In this document: piece by piece, positions 46,648-57,239 of the stretch
How positions within the stretch are numbered: the first letter of the stretch is position 1
Layout of the letters: each line of letters begins with the position of its first letter
DNA from: Rhodoferax sp.
Lineage (GTDB): Bacteria > Pseudomonadota > Gammaproteobacteria > Burkholderiales > Burkholderiaceae_C
Assembly: GCA_031291305.1 (NCBI GenBank)
Contig: JARLJH010000067.1
Location: forward strand, 43,714-107,713
Direction: 5' to 3'
Length of the DNA stretch: 64,000 nucleotides
Position numbers and translations under genes: made by a program
The notes under the pieces: generated by a model
Database searches by the model: none
What the model saw: only the letters and a program-made list of their open reading frames with translations
Told to the model about the DNA's origin: nothing

Positions 46648-47754
46648 CTAGATGCGCATCGGCATCACCACATATTTGAACTGGGCGTTTTCGGGAATGG
46701 TCAGCAGGGCGGAACTGTTTCCGTCAGAAAGTTCAATCTTGACCATCTCTTGCGTCATGTTGCTTAAAGCGTCAATCAGGTAAGTTACGTTGAAGCCTAT
46801 CTCGATGCTGTCTCCGCTGTAGTCAATATCCAACTCGTCCACCGCCTCTTCCTGCTCGGCATTGTTGGCCGCCACACGCAGGGTGCCGGGATCAATGTTT
46901 AGCCGCACGCCTTTGAACTTGTCGCTGGTCAGAATGGCGGTACGTTGCAGGGTGGATAACAACGCGGCGCGACCGAGGATGATGCTGTTGTGGTGGTTGC
47001 GCGGGATGACGCGGTTGTAGTCGGGAAACTTGCCCTCTACCAGCTTGGTGACGAATTCCATGCCACCAAAGCTGAACTTGGCCTGGTTGTTGGCAAACTG
47101 CATGTCGATGGCACCTTCGGCGTCGGACAGCAGGCGCTGCAATTCCAGCACGGTCTTGCGTGGCAGGATCACCTCTTGCTTGGGAACTTCCACGTCGAGT
47201 GTGGCTGACGCAAACGCCAGGCGGTGACCGTCGGTAGACACTAGGCTAAGCTGCTGACCCTCTGCCACAAACAGGATGCCATTGAGGTAGTAGCGAATGT
47301 CATGCACCGCCATGGCAAATGACACTTGGCTCAACAAATCCTTCAGCGTTTTTTGCGGCACACTGAATACTGGCCCAAAGTTGGCCGACTCCTGCACCAG
47401 CGGAAAATCCTCGGCAGCCATGGTTTGCAGCGTGAATTTGCTCTTTCCGCCCTTGAGGATGAGTTTGGCTGCACTAGATTCGAGCGACACGACTTGGTCA
47501 CTGGGCATGCTGCGCAGGATGTCGATGAGTTTGCGTGCGCCTACTGTGGTGGTGAAATCACCTGCGTCGCCCCCCAGATCGGCCGTGGTACGAATCTGGA
47601 TTTCGAGGTCGCTAGTGGTAAGTTGCACGCTGGGCCCGGTTTTGCGGATTAAGACGTTGGCCAGAATCGGCAGGGTGTGCCGCCGCTCCACAATGCCCGA
47701 GACCGCTTGGAGTACGGAAAGCACTTTGCTTTGGGTGTCTTTGATCACAATCAT
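46648..47754 (-). CDS. dnaN: DNA polymerase III sliding clamp (beta subunit)
   Basis: The ring-shaped processivity clamp, 368 residues. It has the typical opening MIVIKDTQSKVLSVLQAVSGIVERRHTLPILANVL, a central region with YYLNGILFVAEG and VSTDGHRLAFA, and the C-terminal end FKYVVMPMRI (consensus VVMPMRL/I). Three equivalent clamp domains fit the length. It lies 70 bp after dnaA and 148 bp before gyrB, all on the minus strand. Confidence 0.97.
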   Translation of the reverse strand: MIVIKDTQSKVLSVLQAVSGIVERRHTLPILANVLIRKTGPSVQLTTSDLEIQIRTTADLGGDAGDFTTTVGARKLIDILRSMPSDQVVSLESSAAKLILKGGKSKFTLQTMAAEDFPLVQESANFGPVFSVPQKTLKDLLSQVSFAMAVHDIRYYLNGILFVAEGQQLSLVSTDGHRLAFASATLDVEVPKQEVILPRKTVLELQRLLSDAEGAIDMQFANNQAKFSFGGMEFVTKLVEGKFPDYNRVIPRNHHNSIILGRAALLSTLQRTAILTSDKFKGVRLNIDPGTLRVAANNAEQEEAVDELDIDYSGDSIEIGFNVTYLIDALSNMTQEMVKIELSDGNSSALLTIPENAQFKYVVMPMRI

Positions 47755-47824
47755 GTTGTATTCTTCCGGTCACTGGTCAATGAATTAGTCGGTACGGCGA
47801 AGGCTATTTTCCCACTCATTTGCC

Positions 47825-49231
47825 TTAGCCTTTAAGGGTTTGTTCAAGCACGTGCAACTGTTGATTGAGTTCTGCCAACTGCTGACGCTCTCCACCGATT
47901 TTTCTCACCGCATGCAGCACCGTGGTGTGGTCGCGTCCACCAAAAAGTTCGCCAATCTCGGGCAAACTTTTCTGCGTCAACTCTTTTGCCAGATACATGG
48001 CAATCTGGCGTGGACGCGCGATGCTGGCCGGGCGCTTCTTGGAATACATGTCGGCGATCTTGATCTTGTAGTAGTCAGCCACCGTTTTCTGGATGTTTTC
48101 CACGGAGATTTGCCGGTTCTGGATCGACAGCAGGTCGCGCAGCGCCTCGCGTGCCAGCGCAATCGATATCTCTTTTTGATTGAAGCGAGAGTAAGCCAGT
48201 ATCTTGCGCAGCGCGCCTTCGAGTTCACGCACATTCGAGCGGACATTTTTGGCCACAAAAAAAGCGACTTCTTCAGGCATCACGATGCCCTCTGCATGCG
48301 CCTTGTTGATCAAAATGGCGACGCGCATCTCCAGTTCAGGTGGCTCGATAGCCACCGTCAGGCCCGAGTCAAAGCGCGACACGAGGCGTTCGTGGATGTC
48401 GGCCAGGCCCTTGGGATAGGTATCGCTGGTCATCACGATGTGCGACTTGCGCGCCAAAAGAGCCTCAAACGCGTTGAAGAACTCTTCTTGCGTGCGCTCC
48501 TTGTTGGCGAAAAATTGCACATCGTCGATCAGTAACAGATCCAGCGAGTGATAACGCTCCTTGAATTCATCAAAGGTTTTGCGCTGATAAGCCTTGACCA
48601 CATCGGTCACAAATTGCTCAGCATGGATGTACAGCACGTTGGCGTTGGGGCGGTCACTGATCAACTGGTTACCCACAGCGTGCATCAGGTGTGTCTTGCC
48701 CAGACCGACGCCACCGTAAATGAACAGTGGGTTGTACAGATGGCCCGGCATGCCTGCGACGTGCATGGCAGCTGCGCGTGCCATGCGGTTGGCACTGCCT
48801 TCCACCAATGCGTCAAAGGTCAACGCAGCGTTGAGCCGGTTTCTGAGTGGCTCATTGGTCGATGTTTCATGGGTTGGTGTACTCGCCGAGATTGATGGGC
48901 TGGCAGATTTTGTGATCGACGGTACTCTGGGGGTGGGTTCGCGCACAGCCAGCGCCAGCTCAATGGACACCGGCTGTCCAGTGAGGCGCTCCATCAATCC
49001 AGACAGGCGGGCGCTGTATTGCGCGCGGATCCAGTCCAACTTGAAGCGATTAGCGACAAAAATGGTGACTTTGCTGAAGTCGTCAGAGACCTGTGCAGAC
49101 AGCGGCTTGATCCAGGTCTGAAACTGCTGCTCGGGCAGTTCCTGCGCCAGTTGATCGATGCATGTCTGCCAAAAATCGGGGCTTGCCAAAATCTCCGGGG
49201 CGTTGTTTCGGGGGGGGTATCCCTGCGTCAT
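47825..49231 (-). CDS. dnaA: chromosomal replication initiator DnaA
   Basis: The AAA+ initiator that opens oriC, 468 residues. Domain I is [22 protein letters not shown]; a variable linker with serine/proline/threonine follows. Domain III contains Walker [19 protein letters not shown] and Walker [22 protein letters not shown]. Domain IV has the DNA-binding signature [19 protein letters not shown], which reads the 9-base DnaA boxes. It starts at ATG 49231 and is divergent from rpmH, with the probable origin in between. Confidence 0.97.
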   Translation of the reverse strand: MTQGYPPRNNAPEILASPDFWQTCIDQLAQELPEQQFQTWIKPLSAQVSDDFSKVTIFVANRFKLDWIRAQYSARLSGLMERLTGQPVSIELALAVREPTPRVPSITKSASPSISASTPTHETSTNEPLRNRLNAALTFDALVEGSANRMARAAAMHVAGMPGHLYNPLFIYGGVGLGKTHLMHAVGNQLISDRPNANVLYIHAEQFVTDVVKAYQRKTFDEFKERYHSLDLLLIDDVQFFANKERTQEEFFNAFEALLARKSHIVMTSDTYPKGLADIHERLVSRFDSGLTVAIEPPELEMRVAILINKAHAEGIVMPEEVAFFVAKNVRSNVRELEGALRKILAYSRFNQKEISIALAREALRDLLSIQNRQISVENIQKTVADYYKIKIADMYSKKRPASIARPRQIAMYLAKELTQKSLPEIGELFGGRDHTTVLHAVRKIGGERQQLAELNQQLHVLEQTLKG

Positions 49232-49504
49232 GTCATGTCAGCTTTGTGTGGATAGTTTTAAATTGCTGTGCCCTGCATTCTAATTTATCAAAACCTTATC
49301 CACACCCCGCAGGAACCCGCAATTCGCGGGACTTTTGAGCGCTTGCGGTGACGCGCGAAAGTCATTCTGAAATGCCAGTCACAAAAATTTGCGATAATCT
49401 ACGGTTCCCTGAACACTTTCAGGAGAAAACCGAACGTCGGCTGATTTGGTGTGGGTTCTAACCCACCATGCAATCAGCCGCTTTAGCTTCTTAGGATTTC
49501 CAAA
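49232..49504. other. probable chromosomal origin region (oriC) and dnaA/rpmH promoters
   Basis: This 273-bp divergent gap lies between dnaA and rpmH, the usual place of the origin in this group. It has a perfect DnaA box TTATCCACA at 49296-49304 and a near match TGTGGATAG in the opposite orientation at 49247-49255. The DNA between them is AT-rich and could serve as an unwinding element. Only two clear boxes were found, so additional origin sequence may lie in or beyond dnaA. A GATAAT at about 49393 may be the rpmH -10 box. Confidence 0.6.
49438..49480 (+). promoter_or_regulatory. leader hairpin upstream of rpmH
   Basis: Outer arms CGGCTGATT (49438-49446) and AATCAGCCG (49472-49480) pair perfectly, and inner arms GTGGGTT (49451-49457) and AACCCAC (49460-49466) pair too. 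The structure ends 24 bases before the rpmH start codon and lacks a U tract, so it is a leader element, perhaps for RNA stability or translational control, rather than a terminator. Confidence 0.5.
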
Positions 49505-49639
49505 ATGAAACGCACATACCAACCGTCCAAAATTCGTCGCGCTCGCACCCACGGCTTTTTGGTCCGCATGAAAACCCGTGGCGGCCGCGCTGTGATCAAC
49601 GCTCGCCGCGCCAAGGGTCGCAAGCGTCTGGCTGTCTAA
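49505..49639 (+). CDS. rpmH: 50S ribosomal protein L34
   Basis: A 44-residue basic protein of the large ribosomal subunit, beginning [19 protein letters not shown] and ending [11 protein letters not shown], which is the L34 sequence almost unchanged across bacteria. It is too short for most gene lists but is certain. It precedes rnpA by 51 bp and starts the origin-proximal plus-strand operon. Confidence 0.97.
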   Translation: MKRTYQPSKIRRARTHGFLVRMKTRGGRAVINARRAKGRKRLAV

Positions 49640-49690
49640 ATCGTTGAAGACGGGCCAGCGGCTGCTCCGCCCTCTTTCATTGGCCTGACT

Positions 49691-50107
49691 TTGCAGCGTC
49701 TTAAGAGCCGTCCACAGTTTCAGGCAGTGTTGGCGGGCTCAGTCTTGGCGCGCACTTCTCACTTTGCCCTGCATTGCGTGGCTTTGCATGCCAATCAAGC
49801 ACAAGAAGATCGTCAGGCGTTGTTTGGCGTCGATGATGTGTGGCTGGGTGCCATGGTTCCCAAGCGTTGGGCCAAGCGCGCGGTGACCCGAAATACCATC
49901 AAGCGTCAGGTTTATGCTGTGAGTCAAGAGTTTGCGCTTTCCCTGTCTCAGGCCGCCCATGTGGTGCGCTTGCGTAGCAGCTTTGATCGGCAGCACTTTG
50001 TCAGTGCGACTTCGGACGCCCTGAAAGCGGCAGTGAGACTTGAGTTACAGCAGTTGTTTGCTAAAGCGACAGGCCAGAGCCTGGGTGTAAGGCTGCGGCA
50101 ACCATGA
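49691..50107 (+). CDS. rnpA: ribonuclease P protein component
   Basis: The protein cofactor of RNase P, 138 residues, which helps the RNA subunit cut tRNA precursors. TTG 49691 is used as start because it gives the familiar MQRLKSRPQFQAVLAG opening; no ATG or GTG exists upstream before the rpmH stop. The RNA-binding signature is AKRAVTRNTIKRQVYAV (basic RNR-like motif). It overlaps yidD by four bases. Confidence 0.93.
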   Translation: MQRLKSRPQFQAVLAGSVLARTSHFALHCVALHANQAQEDRQALFGVDDVWLGAMVPKRWAKRAVTRNTIKRQVYAVSQEFALSLSQAAHVVRLRSSFDRQHFVSATSDALKAAVRLELQQLFAKATGQSLGVRLRQP

Positions 50108-50388
50108 TCGCGCGTCTGCTGATCAGCGTAGTCAGAGGCTACCGTCTGTTTTTGAGTCCAGCGCTGGGCTCGTCGTGCCGTTTTGAGCCGACCTGTTCTG
50201 CTTATGCATTAGAGGCTTTACAGAACCATGGCGCAGGCAAGGGCAGTTATTTGACATTAAAACGTCTGGGGCGTTGCCATCCTTGGTGCGAGGGTGGTCT
50301 TGATCCGGTTCCGCCACCTCCGTCAGCAGTTGAAGGCGGCATGTTTTCCCGGTTGATCTCAACTTTCTCTGAAAAGAAATCTTCATGA
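50104..50388 (+). CDS. yidD: membrane protein insertion efficiency factor YidD
   Basis: A 94-residue membrane-associated protein that assists YidC-dependent insertion. It has the hallmark GYRLFLSPALGSSCRFEPTCSAYALEAL and GRCHPWCEGGLDPVP motifs with conserved cysteines. It overlaps rnpA and yidC by four bases at each end (ATGA), so the three proteins are translated together. Confidence 0.95.
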   Translation: MIARLLISVVRGYRLFLSPALGSSCRFEPTCSAYALEALQNHGAGKGSYLTLKRLGRCHPWCEGGLDPVPPPPSAVEGGMFSRLISTFSEKKSS

Positions 50389-52097
50389 ACGATATTCGTC
50401 GCACGATGCTGTGGGTTGTCTTTGGCCTGTCTCTGGTCATGTTGTGGGATCAATGGCAGGTCTACAACGGACGCAAGACAACTTTTTTCCCCCGTTCAGC
50501 ACCTGTGGTTGCCCAGTCGGGCGGTGTGGCGCCCCCCAGCAGCGTTCCAGCCGCAGTGCCAATTGCTACAAATGGTGCAGCAAACACTGTAGGCGTGGCG
50601 GCGGCAACAGGCCCTTCTGATGCCCAAACGATCGCCCCGATCAAGCACGAGCAAATCGTTGCTCAGACGGACGTTGTCAAGGTGACTTTTGACACTGAAG
50701 GTGGTTCGGTGGTGCGCACCGAGTTCCTCAAAGAAGTCGACAAGTTTGACAAATCGCGTAACTTTGTGCTGCTTGATGACAGTAAAGAACGCTTCTACGA
50801 GGCCCAGTCTGGCTTGATCGCGTCAGCGGGTGGTGCTGCCTTGCCGACCCACAAGACGCTGATGACGCTGGCGCCGGGTGATCTTTCCCTGAAGGACGGC
50901 AGCCAGACGCTGGAACTGCGCTTCGAGTCGGCTGAGGTGGGCGGTGTCAAGCTGATCAAGACCTATACGTTGACACGCGGCAGTTACGCCATGGATGTCA
51001 AGTTTGAAGTTATCAACGTTGGCGCTACGCCAGTGGCACCCCAGTTGTACATGCAACTGGTTCGCGATGGCAACAAACCACCGGGCGAATCAAAGTTCTA
51101 CTCCACCTTCACCGGACCGGCCATATACACCGAAGCCAAAAAGTACCAAAAAGTTACCTTTGAAAACATCGACAAGAACAAGGTCGATGTGGAGAAGTCG
51201 GCTTCCAATGGTTACGTGGCCATGGTTCAGCATTACTTTGCCAGTGCTTGGCTGCTGGGCGATGGCATTGCGCGCGACTTATTCTTGCGCAAGGTTGACA
51301 CCAATCTGTACTCGGTGGGCATGATCACACCGCTGCAGGAGATTGCCCCGGGCGGGCACAAGACGCTGGACGCCAGATTCTTCGCTGGCCCCCAGGAAGA
51401 AAAGAAATTGGAAGCCTTGGCACCCGGCCTGGAACTGGTCAAGGACTACGGTTGGTTGACCATTCTGGCAAAACCGCTGTATTGGTTGCTGGATCAATTG
51501 CATGGTTTTATCGGTAACTGGGGCTGGTCAATCGTGGCGCTGGTGGTGTTGCTCAAGGCCACTTTCTATTGGCTCAACGCCAAGGCGTATGCCAGCATGG
51601 CCAAGATGAAGGCGATCAATCCGAAGATCACGGCGATGCGCGAGCAACTCAAAGACAACCCGCAGAAGATGCAGACGGAGATGATGCGTATCTACCGCGA
51701 GGAAAAAGTCAACCCGATGGGCGGCTGCTTGCCCATCATGGTGCAAATCCCGGTCTTCATTGCGCTGTACTGGGTGCTGCTGTCCAGCGTAGAGATGCGC
51801 AATGCACCCTGGTTGGGATGGATTCATGATCTGTCCTCGCCCGACCCGTTTTACATCTTGCCCATTGTCATGACCCTGACCACGGTGCTGCAAACCTCGC
51901 TCAACCCGGCCCCGCCAGACCCCATGCAGGCTAAGATGATGTGGTTCATGCCACTGGCTTTCAGCGTCATGTTCTTCTTCTTCCCTGCGGGTCTGGTGAT
52001 GTACTGGATCACCAACAACACGTTGTCCATCATTCAGCAGTGGGTCATCAACACTCGGATGGGCGTGCCACCGAAGTTTCATTTGCCGAAGTTCTGA
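50385..52097 (+). CDS. yidC: membrane protein insertase YidC
   Basis: An inner-membrane insertase of 570 residues for membrane proteins, working alone or with SecYEG. An N-terminal transmembrane helix (MLWVVFGLSLVMLWDQW) is followed by a large periplasmic beta domain to about residue 350. The conserved five-helix core follows (WGWSIVALVVLLKATFYWLNAKAY, MGGCLPIMVQIPVFIALYWVL, and ending WITNNTLSIIQQWVI). The KMKAINPKI region is the cytoplasmic hairpin. Length and layout are standard for Gram-negative YidC. Confidence 0.97.
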   Translation: MNDIRRTMLWVVFGLSLVMLWDQWQVYNGRKTTFFPRSAPVVAQSGGVAPPSSVPAAVPIATNGAANTVGVAAATGPSDAQTIAPIKHEQIVAQTDVVKVTFDTEGGSVVRTEFLKEVDKFDKSRNFVLLDDSKERFYEAQSGLIASAGGAALPTHKTLMTLAPGDLSLKDGSQTLELRFESAEVGGVKLIKTYTLTRGSYAMDVKFEVINVGATPVAPQLYMQLVRDGNKPPGESKFYSTFTGPAIYTEAKKYQKVTFENIDKNKVDVEKSASNGYVAMVQHYFASAWLLGDGIARDLFLRKVDTNLYSVGMITPLQEIAPGGHKTLDARFFAGPQEEKKLEALAPGLELVKDYGWLTILAKPLYWLLDQLHGFIGNWGWSIVALVVLLKATFYWLNAKAYASMAKMKAINPKITAMREQLKDNPQKMQTEMMRIYREEKVNPMGGCLPIMVQIPVFIALYWVLLSSVEMRNAPWLGWIHDLSSPDPFYILPIVMTLTTVLQTSLNPAPPDPMQAKMMWFMPLAFSVMFFFFPAGLVMYWITNNTLSIIQQWVINTRMGVPPKFHLPKF

Positions 52098-52341
52098 GGC
52101 TTTCGCTTCCGCAAGGAATTGGCTTGCCCTTCTCTTCCCGCCATTTCACCCGTCGAGGTGGACATGGTGGGTGAGTGAGCAAGGAGAAAATACCTTCCGA
52201 TTCAATAGGTAGCCGCTCTCAATAGTGCAGCTACTTGCCCTTATAAATCCTGCGCTAGAGTGTCAAAAGCCATATAAAAACTACACTCCTGCCCAGATCA
52301 ACCGGTCAAACAATCATCCCAAGCAAAAACAGAAAGCTCCC

Positions 52342-53748
52342 GTGACCTTGCCGCGCCACCAGGACCCCATTGCCGCTGTTGCCACCGCCCCAGGGCGCGG
52401 CGCGGTTGGCATCGTCAGGGTGAGTGGACAGGGTTTGCAGGCACTCATACAAGCGCTTTGCGGCAAGGCATTGCAGCCGCGCGAGGCTACCTACACCGGT
52501 TTTTTGGATGCCCAAGGGGTCGCCATTGATCATGGGCTGGCGCTCTACTTTCCAGCGCCGCATTCGTTCACTGGCGAAGACGTGCTGGAGCTCCAGGCGC
52601 ACGGTGGGCCGGTGGTGTTGCAGTTGCTACTGGCGCGCTGCCTAGAAGCTGCGACGCAGCCCATGGTCAACGGCCAGCCGACCCTGGCATCTCTGCGTCT
52701 GGCCTTGCCGGGTGAATTTTCTGAACGGGCGTATTTGAATGACAAGATCGACCTGGCGCAGGCTGAGGCAATTGCTGATCTGATTGATGCGAGTACCGAG
52801 GCCGCCGCACGCAGTGCCAGTCGATCTCTGTCCGGCGCGTTTTCTCATGAAATTCACCAGCTACGTGACGCACTCATCCACTTGCGCATGCTGGTAGAAG
52901 CTACGCTTGACTTCCCGGAGGAAGAAATTGATTTCCTGCGCAAATCGGACGCGCAGGGGCAACTCATCAACCTGCAACAACGTGTCAGCCATGTGCTGTC
53001 AAAAGCGCGCCAGGGCGCGTTGTTGCGAGAAGGCATCAAAGTGGTGATTGCCGGGCAACCGAATGCAGGCAAGTCGTCACTGCTCAACGCACTGGCAGGT
53101 GCCGAGCTGGCCATCGTCACCTCCGTGCCGGGCACTACGCGCGACAAAGTGCAACAGACGATCCAGATTGAAGGCGTGCCGCTGCATGTGATTGACACCG
53201 CTGGCCTGCGCGACAGTGATGACGAGGTGGAAAAAATTGGCATCGAACGCGCCTGGAGTGCCATAGGCGAGGCAGATGCAGTACTCTTCCTGCATGATTT
53301 GACGCGCAGTTACGCTACTAAATACCAAGCAGCAGATGCAGATATAGCAAGGGCTATGACGCAAAAACTACCATTACATGTGCCCGTGATCGATGTCTGG
53401 AACAAGTCCGATACCGCACCAGCAGAAACATATGGGCAAGGTATCAGGTTGTCAGCCAAAACCGGGGCTGGTCTGGACGTGCTACGCCATCAACTGTTGA
53501 AGCTGGCCGGTTGGCAGCCGGGTGCAGAAGGCGTCTTCACCGCCCGAACGCGCCATGTTCAGGCCCTGCAGCAGGCGCAAAGCCACTTGAACATGTGCGC
53601 AGAGCATCTGTTACAACAAACGCAGGCGCTGGATTTACTGGCTGAAGAGTTGCGTCTGGCGCAAAATGCGGTGAGCGAGATCACTGGCGAATTCACGTCG
53701 GACGATCTGTTGGGTGTTATTTTTTCGAGTTTTTGTATTGGTAAGTAA
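52342..53748 (+). CDS. mnmE: tRNA modification GTPase MnmE
   Basis: A GTPase of 468 residues that with MnmG modifies U34 of certain tRNAs. The protein starts naturally at GTG 52342 ([28 protein letters not shown]); the frame is open to 52225 but those residues do not fit. The N-terminal tetrahydrofolate-binding domain is followed by the G domain with [23 protein letters not shown] and NKSD. The C-terminus FCIGK is the conserved C-x-GK with the essential cysteine. The 244-bp gap upstream was searched and shows no gene. Confidence 0.94.
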   Translation: MTLPRHQDPIAAVATAPGRGAVGIVRVSGQGLQALIQALCGKALQPREATYTGFLDAQGVAIDHGLALYFPAPHSFTGEDVLELQAHGGPVVLQLLLARCLEAATQPMVNGQPTLASLRLALPGEFSERAYLNDKIDLAQAEAIADLIDASTEAAARSASRSLSGAFSHEIHQLRDALIHLRMLVEATLDFPEEEIDFLRKSDAQGQLINLQQRVSHVLSKARQGALLREGIKVVIAGQPNAGKSSLLNALAGAELAIVTSVPGTTRDKVQQTIQIEGVPLHVIDTAGLRDSDDEVEKIGIERAWSAIGEADAVLFLHDLTRSYATKYQAADADIARAMTQKLPLHVPVIDVWNKSDTAPAETYGQGIRLSAKTGAGLDVLRHQLLKLAGWQPGAEGVFTARTRHVQALQQAQSHLNMCAEHLLQQTQALDLLAEELRLAQNAVSEITGEFTSDDLLGVIFSSFCIGK

Positions 53749-53821
53749 GCGTGTTAATGTGTGCGACTCCGGTCTGACAGAAGTGTTCCGTCACAGTGTT
53801 CCAGCTGTTTGAGAGGTTGAT

Positions 53822-54559
53822 ATGTCCTTATTTAGTTGGTTGTTCTCCAAGCCTGCTCCCCTACCCCCTTCCAGCTCGTCAGCTGATCCGGTCAAGAGCA
53901 CACCACCCAGACCTGCGCCTAGCCCGGCACCGATTGATCCACTGACCGATCTCAAACAGCAACGCCATGAACGTCGTGAGCACCTGTATGACGTGGTGCG
54001 CAGTGTCATGCTGCGTAGCGAGGTATTGGCATCACGCTATAAGTTCAAGGTGCTGTCGCTCGATGCGCGTGGCCGCCAGTTTCTGGTGATGATCGATTTG
54101 CTGGGTGACGAGGTGCTGGCGCCGACGCGCTGGCCAGCCGTGGAGCAACTGATGTCAATGACCGCTGCCCAACGCCATGACCTGCAGATCAAGTCGGTTT
54201 ATTGGCGGCTAGCCCCTCCCGCCACTGGGACCATGCCGGCAAGTACCGCAGTGCCGCGCACACCAGTGAACGCAGCAGTGCCCGCTGTCGCAACGGCAGC
54301 CATCGCTACGCCAACCAGTGAACCGGAGACGAGTCGTCGGCATGCTTATGACCCAATTGAGCAAGAGGAGGTGATGGCGTTTAAGAAAGCCATCTCCGCG
54401 TCCACCCCATCAGAGGCATTACTCCCAGAGAATGGCCAGATGGTGACATCGGGGCCACGCAAACCCGCACCACCGCCGGGCTATGAAGACACCCAGTTGT
54501 TGGAGCCTGATGATGCTGGCTCACCGTTGAGCCGTACGCAGTTTGGCGGGCTCGACTGA
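53822..54559 (+). CDS. uncharacterised proline-rich protein
   Basis: A 245-residue protein with a hydrophobic start (MSLFSWLFSKPAP) and long proline/serine/alanine-rich low-complexity stretches at about residues 11-40 and 135-170. The central region (HLYDVVRSVMLRSEVLASRYKFKVLSLDARGRQFLVMIDLLGD) looks folded and alpha/beta. I do not recognise the family; proteins of this shape are common near mnmE in this group, to my recollection. The start ATG 53822 follows GAGAGG. It converges with apt. Confidence 0.65.
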   Translation: MSLFSWLFSKPAPLPPSSSSADPVKSTPPRPAPSPAPIDPLTDLKQQRHERREHLYDVVRSVMLRSEVLASRYKFKVLSLDARGRQFLVMIDLLGDEVLAPTRWPAVEQLMSMTAAQRHDLQIKSVYWRLAPPATGTMPASTAVPRTPVNAAVPAVATAAIATPTSEPETSRRHAYDPIEQEEVMAFKKAISASTPSEALLPENGQMVTSGPRKPAPPPGYEDTQLLEPDDAGSPLSRTQFGGLD

Positions 54560-54574
54560 CCTCTGCGAGGTGTT

Positions 54575-55129
54575 TTAATCGCCCTCGAAATCCACCAAGG
54601 TGAATAGGGGCAGGCCTGTGGCGCGCAATTTCGCCGAGCCACCCAGTTCCGGCAGATCAACGATGGCGCAGCCCTCCATCACCTCGGCCCCGAGTTTTTC
54701 CAGCAGCTTCTTGCCCGCCATCATGGTGCCGCCCGTGGCGATCAGGTCGTCAATCAGTAGCACGCGATTACCCTTCTTGACAGCATCCACGTGAAGCTCC
54801 ACCGTGGCGCTACCGTATTCAAGCTCATAGGTTTCTTCTACGGTTGTAAAGGGCAGCTTGCCCTTTTTGCGGATTGGCACAAAGCCAACCCCCAACTCAT
54901 AGGCGATGACTGAGCCAATGATGAAGCCTCGCGCATCCAGACCGGCGACCACATCGGGGCGTAGCGAAGGGTCCATGTAGCGGTGAACAAAAGCATCAAT
55001 CAGCACCCGGAACACCTTGGCATCCTGCAGCAAGGGCGTGATGTCGCGAAACTGTACACCGGGGGTCGGCCAGTCCGGCACGGTGCGAATGTGGTCACGA
55101 AGGTATTGGTTAACGCTGGTGTTGTACAT
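54575..55129 (-). CDS. apt: adenine phosphoribosyltransferase
   Basis: A purine-salvage enzyme that joins adenine and PRPP to make AMP, about 184 residues. ATG 55129 is chosen, giving the usual short N-terminus before [18 protein letters not shown]; an ATG at 55168 would add 13 residues and neither has a good ribosome-binding site. The PRPP-binding motif [14 protein letters not shown] is present, as is [18 protein letters not shown]. It lies 29 bp or more from the antiporter gene on the same strand. Confidence 0.92.
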   Translation of the reverse strand: MYNTSVNQYLRDHIRTVPDWPTPGVQFRDITPLLQDAKVFRVLIDAFVHRYMDPSLRPDVVAGLDARGFIIGSVIAYELGVGFVPIRKKGKLPFTTVEETYELEYGSATVELHVDAVKKGNRVLLIDDLIATGGTMMAGKKLLEKLGAEVMEGCAIVDLPELGGSAKLRATGLPLFTLVDFEGD

Positions 55130-55196
55130 AAAGTGACGGTGTGAAGAGGGCCAATCCCTATTGTGCATGGCGGTGGGGCAGGCCGATTGGAGGGAA

Positions 55197-57182
55197 TCAA
55201 CCTTTAAGCAGTCTTAACTCTGTCTGACTAATAGCATCGGCCTTGCCGGAAATCACCAACGTGTCGCCCGCCATCAGTACCAGGGAATCGGTCAAGGGCA
55301 TGATTTGCCCGAACTGGCGGCGAAGGCTGACCAGATGAGTCTCCATCAGGTCCAAGCCCAGCTCGTTGATTGACTCACCAATGGCTTTGGCGTGCGCGGG
55401 CAACTGGATGGTTTGCAGGCGCTCCATGTGTACCTCATCCGCATCGCCATCATCTGCACCGCGAAAGAACCCACGCAACAAACTGTAGCGCGCATCGCGT
55501 TGCTCCTGCACGATTCGGATCACCCGGCGCATTGGCACACCCACCAGTGCCAGCGCATGGCTGGCAAGCATCAGCGAGCCTTCAATGGCTTCCGGTACCA
55601 CCTCCGTGGCGCCGGCTTTTTGCAGCAATTCCAGGTCGTGATCGTCCTGGGTACGCACCACCACCGGCACCTGCGGTGCGTGCTCTTGAACGTGTGCCAG
55701 CACCTTGACCGTGCTGGCGGTTTCCAAATAGGTCACCACCACCGCACTGGCGCGAGCCAGGCCGGCAGCCATCAGCGCCTGAAGGCGTGCTGCATCACCA
55801 AACACCACGGAATCTCCAGCCGCCGCCGCCTGGCGAACCCGGTCCGGGTCCAGGTCAAGTGCCATGTAGGCGATGTTCTCCTTGTCAAGCATGCGCGCCA
55901 GGTTCTGGCCGCAACGCCCATAGCCACAGATGATGACGTGCTTGTTAGCGGCGATTGACTTGCTGGCAATGCGTGTCATCTGCACCGACTCCATCAGCCA
56001 TTCATTACTGACCAAGCGCAGTACGATGGAATTACTGTTCATGATGATGAACGGCGTGGCCAACATGGACAGCACCATGGCCGCCAGAATCGGGTTGAGT
56101 AGCTCCGGTGGCACCAGGCTGTGGGTTTGCGACAGCGATAGCAGCACAAAACCGAATTCACCGGCCTGCGCCAGATACAGCCCGGTGCGTAGCGACACGC
56201 CCATACTGGCACCCAGGCCACGCGTGATTAGCGTGACGGTCGCAGCCTTGAAAAGGACCGGCAATGTCACCAAAATCAGCACCAGCGGCCAGCGTTCCAG
56301 CACCAGCCGCCAATCCAGCATCATGCCGATGCTGATGAAAAAAAGACCCAGTAGCACGTCGTGAAAAGGCCGAATGTCGGTCTCCACCTGGTGCTTGTAC
56401 TGGGTCTCAGAAATCAGCATGCCTGCAATGAACGCACCCAGCGCCAGACTCAACCCAGCCAGCTCTGTCAACCACGCCAAACCCAAAGTGACCAGCAGCA
56501 AGTTCAGCACGAACAGTTCCTCGCTTTTACGGCGAGCCACCAGCGTCAGCCACCAGCGCATGATGCGTGGCCCACCCACCAGCAGCAGCGTGATCAGGGC
56601 TGCTGCTTTGAACAACGCCCACAACAGCGTGGAGGCCATTTGCTCTGGGGAGGCGCTCAGGGCAGGAATCAACACCAGCAGAGGCACCACAGCCAAGTCC
56701 TGAAACAGCAGAACACCCATGACACGCTTGCCGTGCTCGCTCTCCATTTCGATGCGCTCTGACATCAACTTAACCACAATGGCGGTGCTACTCATGGCCA
56801 TGGCTCCGGACAACGCCAGCGCTGTCTTCCAATCCATGCCCCATTTGGCTGGTGCCATGAGCGCAAACAGCATGCTGGCCGCAGTGGTGACCAGCATGGT
56901 GAGCGTGACCTGAAACAGCCCCAGTCCGAACACATGCTGGCGCATGGTGCGTAGCTTGGGCAGGTTGAACTCCAGCCCAATCACAAACATCAAAAACACC
57001 ACGCCGAACTCGCCGAGATGGCGCACGCCATCGGCATTTTGAGCCACCGCCAACGCGTTTGGTCCAATGACCACACCGACGGCCAGATAGCCCAGCATGG
57101 GAGGTAGTTTGAGGTATCTGCACACCACAACACCCAGCACTGCTGCCAGTAAATATATAAGTGTCAAATCAAGCGAATTCAT
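55197..57182 (-). CDS. CPA2 monovalent cation:proton antiporter with TrkA domains (KefB/YbaL-like)
   Basis: A 661-residue inner-membrane protein of the CPA2 family. About 12 hydrophobic segments fill the first 390 residues ([22 protein letters not shown], then [33 protein letters not shown] and so on). A TrkA-N/RCK domain follows with [18 protein letters not shown], a Rossmann GxGxxG site, and a TrkA-C domain near the C-terminus ([20 protein letters not shown]). Such proteins exchange K+ or Na+ for H+, often under glutathione or nucleotide control; KefB or YbaL cannot be told apart here. It is divergent from kdsD with a 57-bp gap. Confidence 0.9.
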   Translation of the reverse strand: MNSLDLTLIYLLAAVLGVVVCRYLKLPPMLGYLAVGVVIGPNALAVAQNADGVRHLGEFGVVFLMFVIGLEFNLPKLRTMRQHVFGLGLFQVTLTMLVTTAASMLFALMAPAKWGMDWKTALALSGAMAMSSTAIVVKLMSERIEMESEHGKRVMGVLLFQDLAVVPLLVLIPALSASPEQMASTLLWALFKAAALITLLLVGGPRIMRWWLTLVARRKSEELFVLNLLLVTLGLAWLTELAGLSLALGAFIAGMLISETQYKHQVETDIRPFHDVLLGLFFISIGMMLDWRLVLERWPLVLILVTLPVLFKAATVTLITRGLGASMGVSLRTGLYLAQAGEFGFVLLSLSQTHSLVPPELLNPILAAMVLSMLATPFIIMNSNSIVLRLVSNEWLMESVQMTRIASKSIAANKHVIICGYGRCGQNLARMLDKENIAYMALDLDPDRVRQAAAAGDSVVFGDAARLQALMAAGLARASAVVVTYLETASTVKVLAHVQEHAPQVPVVVRTQDDHDLELLQKAGATEVVPEAIEGSLMLASHALALVGVPMRRVIRIVQEQRDARYSLLRGFFRGADDGDADEVHMERLQTIQLPAHAKAIGESINELGLDLMETHLVSLRRQFGQIMPLTDSLVLMAGDTLVISGKADAISQTELRLLKG

Positions 57183-57239
57183 CCCCGGATACTACCAAGG
57201 GCTTCGCAAGCGCTGTACCGCTCCCGATAAAATGCTGAC

